7,026 nucleotides of DNA from an uncultured Gammaproteobacteria bacterium (GTDB lineage: Bacteria; Pseudomonadota; Gammaproteobacteria; Pseudomonadales; Pseudohongiellaceae), in the NCBI GenBank assembly GCA_903926285.1, contig CAIYIP010000492.1:1-7026 (forward strand), read 5' to 3'. This document shows, in pieces, positions 6,883-7,026 of this stretch. Position 1 is the stretch's first letter. The number at the start of each line of letters is the position of its first letter. Under the pieces are notes generated by a model. That model saw nothing but the letters and a program-made list of their open reading frames with translations. It was not told the origin of the DNA and made no database searches. The position numbers were made by a program, and so were the translations under genes.

Positions 6883-7026
6883 ATGATTTTAGAGCTTGAT
6901 GCTGGAAATACGCGAATCAAGTGGCGTCTGAGAAAAAGAAATGCGGCTAATAGCCAGTGGCTTAATGTAGCTGAAGGTTTTGTAAATGCACTCGAAAGAA
7001 CACCTTCGGTATTTATTGAGCTTGGC
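6883..7026 (+). CDS. coaX: Type III pantothenate kinase, N-terminal part, cut by the window edge
   Basis: Phosphorylates pantothenate with ATP in the first step of coenzyme A synthesis, in the cytoplasm. Only 48 codons are visible. The first residues, MILELDAGNTRIKWRL, contain the DxGNTxxK phosphate-binding loop typical of type III (CoaX/Baf) kinases of the ASKHA fold, with D6 as the expected catalytic aspartate. The start is supported by AAAGGGGG about eight bases upstream of the ATG. It follows the birA stop by 40 bp with no terminator between them; birA-coaX pairs are common in betaproteobacteria, so cotranscription is likely. Nothing can be said of the C-terminal half. Confidence 0.88.
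   Translation, partial: MILELDAGNTRIKWRLRKRNAANSQWLNVAEGFVNALERTPSVFIELG

Overview
The window looks like a chromosomal segment of a Gram-negative proteobacterium, most likely a betaproteobacterium of the Nitrosomonadales/Methylophilales type. The reasons are the birA-coaX (type III pantothenate kinase) pair, a canonical 112-residue PII protein beside amtB, sigma-54/NtrC-type control sequences, and remains of an outer-membrane TonB-dependent receptor. The lineage is inferred from gene content and protein flavour only.

Layout, left to right. (1) 1-579, minus strand: the N-terminal 193 codons of DNA polymerase IV (dinB), cut by the window edge. (2) 694 to about 1983, minus strand: a decayed, internally shortened TonB-dependent receptor. 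It still reads in one frame to a natural C-terminus but carries seven in-frame stops, five of them TAG. (3) 2102-2134: an intrinsic terminator for the next operon. (4) 2197-4005, minus strand: a glnK/glnB-type PII gene followed 24 bp later by an ammonium transporter (amtB copy 1). (5) 4006-4394: a 389-bp divergent regulatory region. (6) 4395-5693, plus strand: a second, clearly different ammonium transporter (amtB copy 2). (7) 5841-6842 and 6883 to the window end, plus strand: birA (biotin-protein ligase/repressor) and the first 48 codons of coaX, probably one operon.

The centre is a nitrogen-scavenging module. Two Amt channels are transcribed away from each other, and the copy 1 operon also encodes the PII protein expected to plug Amt channels when ammonium is plentiful. 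The region between them contains a near-consensus sigma-54 promoter reading toward PII-amtB1, an IHF-like site, and two NtrC-like 17-mers centred at about -107 and -138 from the predicted start, resembling the enhancer geometry known from E. coli glnAp2. The same two sites would lie at about -104 and -73 from a weaker candidate sigma-54 promoter facing amtB2, so one enhancer could serve both directions. This is inferred from sequence pattern alone.

I did not find a clearly new multi-gene system. The points most worth checking are the shared divergent enhancer, the single-frame multi-stop receptor relic, and a BirA with two substitutions in its normally conserved KWPND ligase motif.
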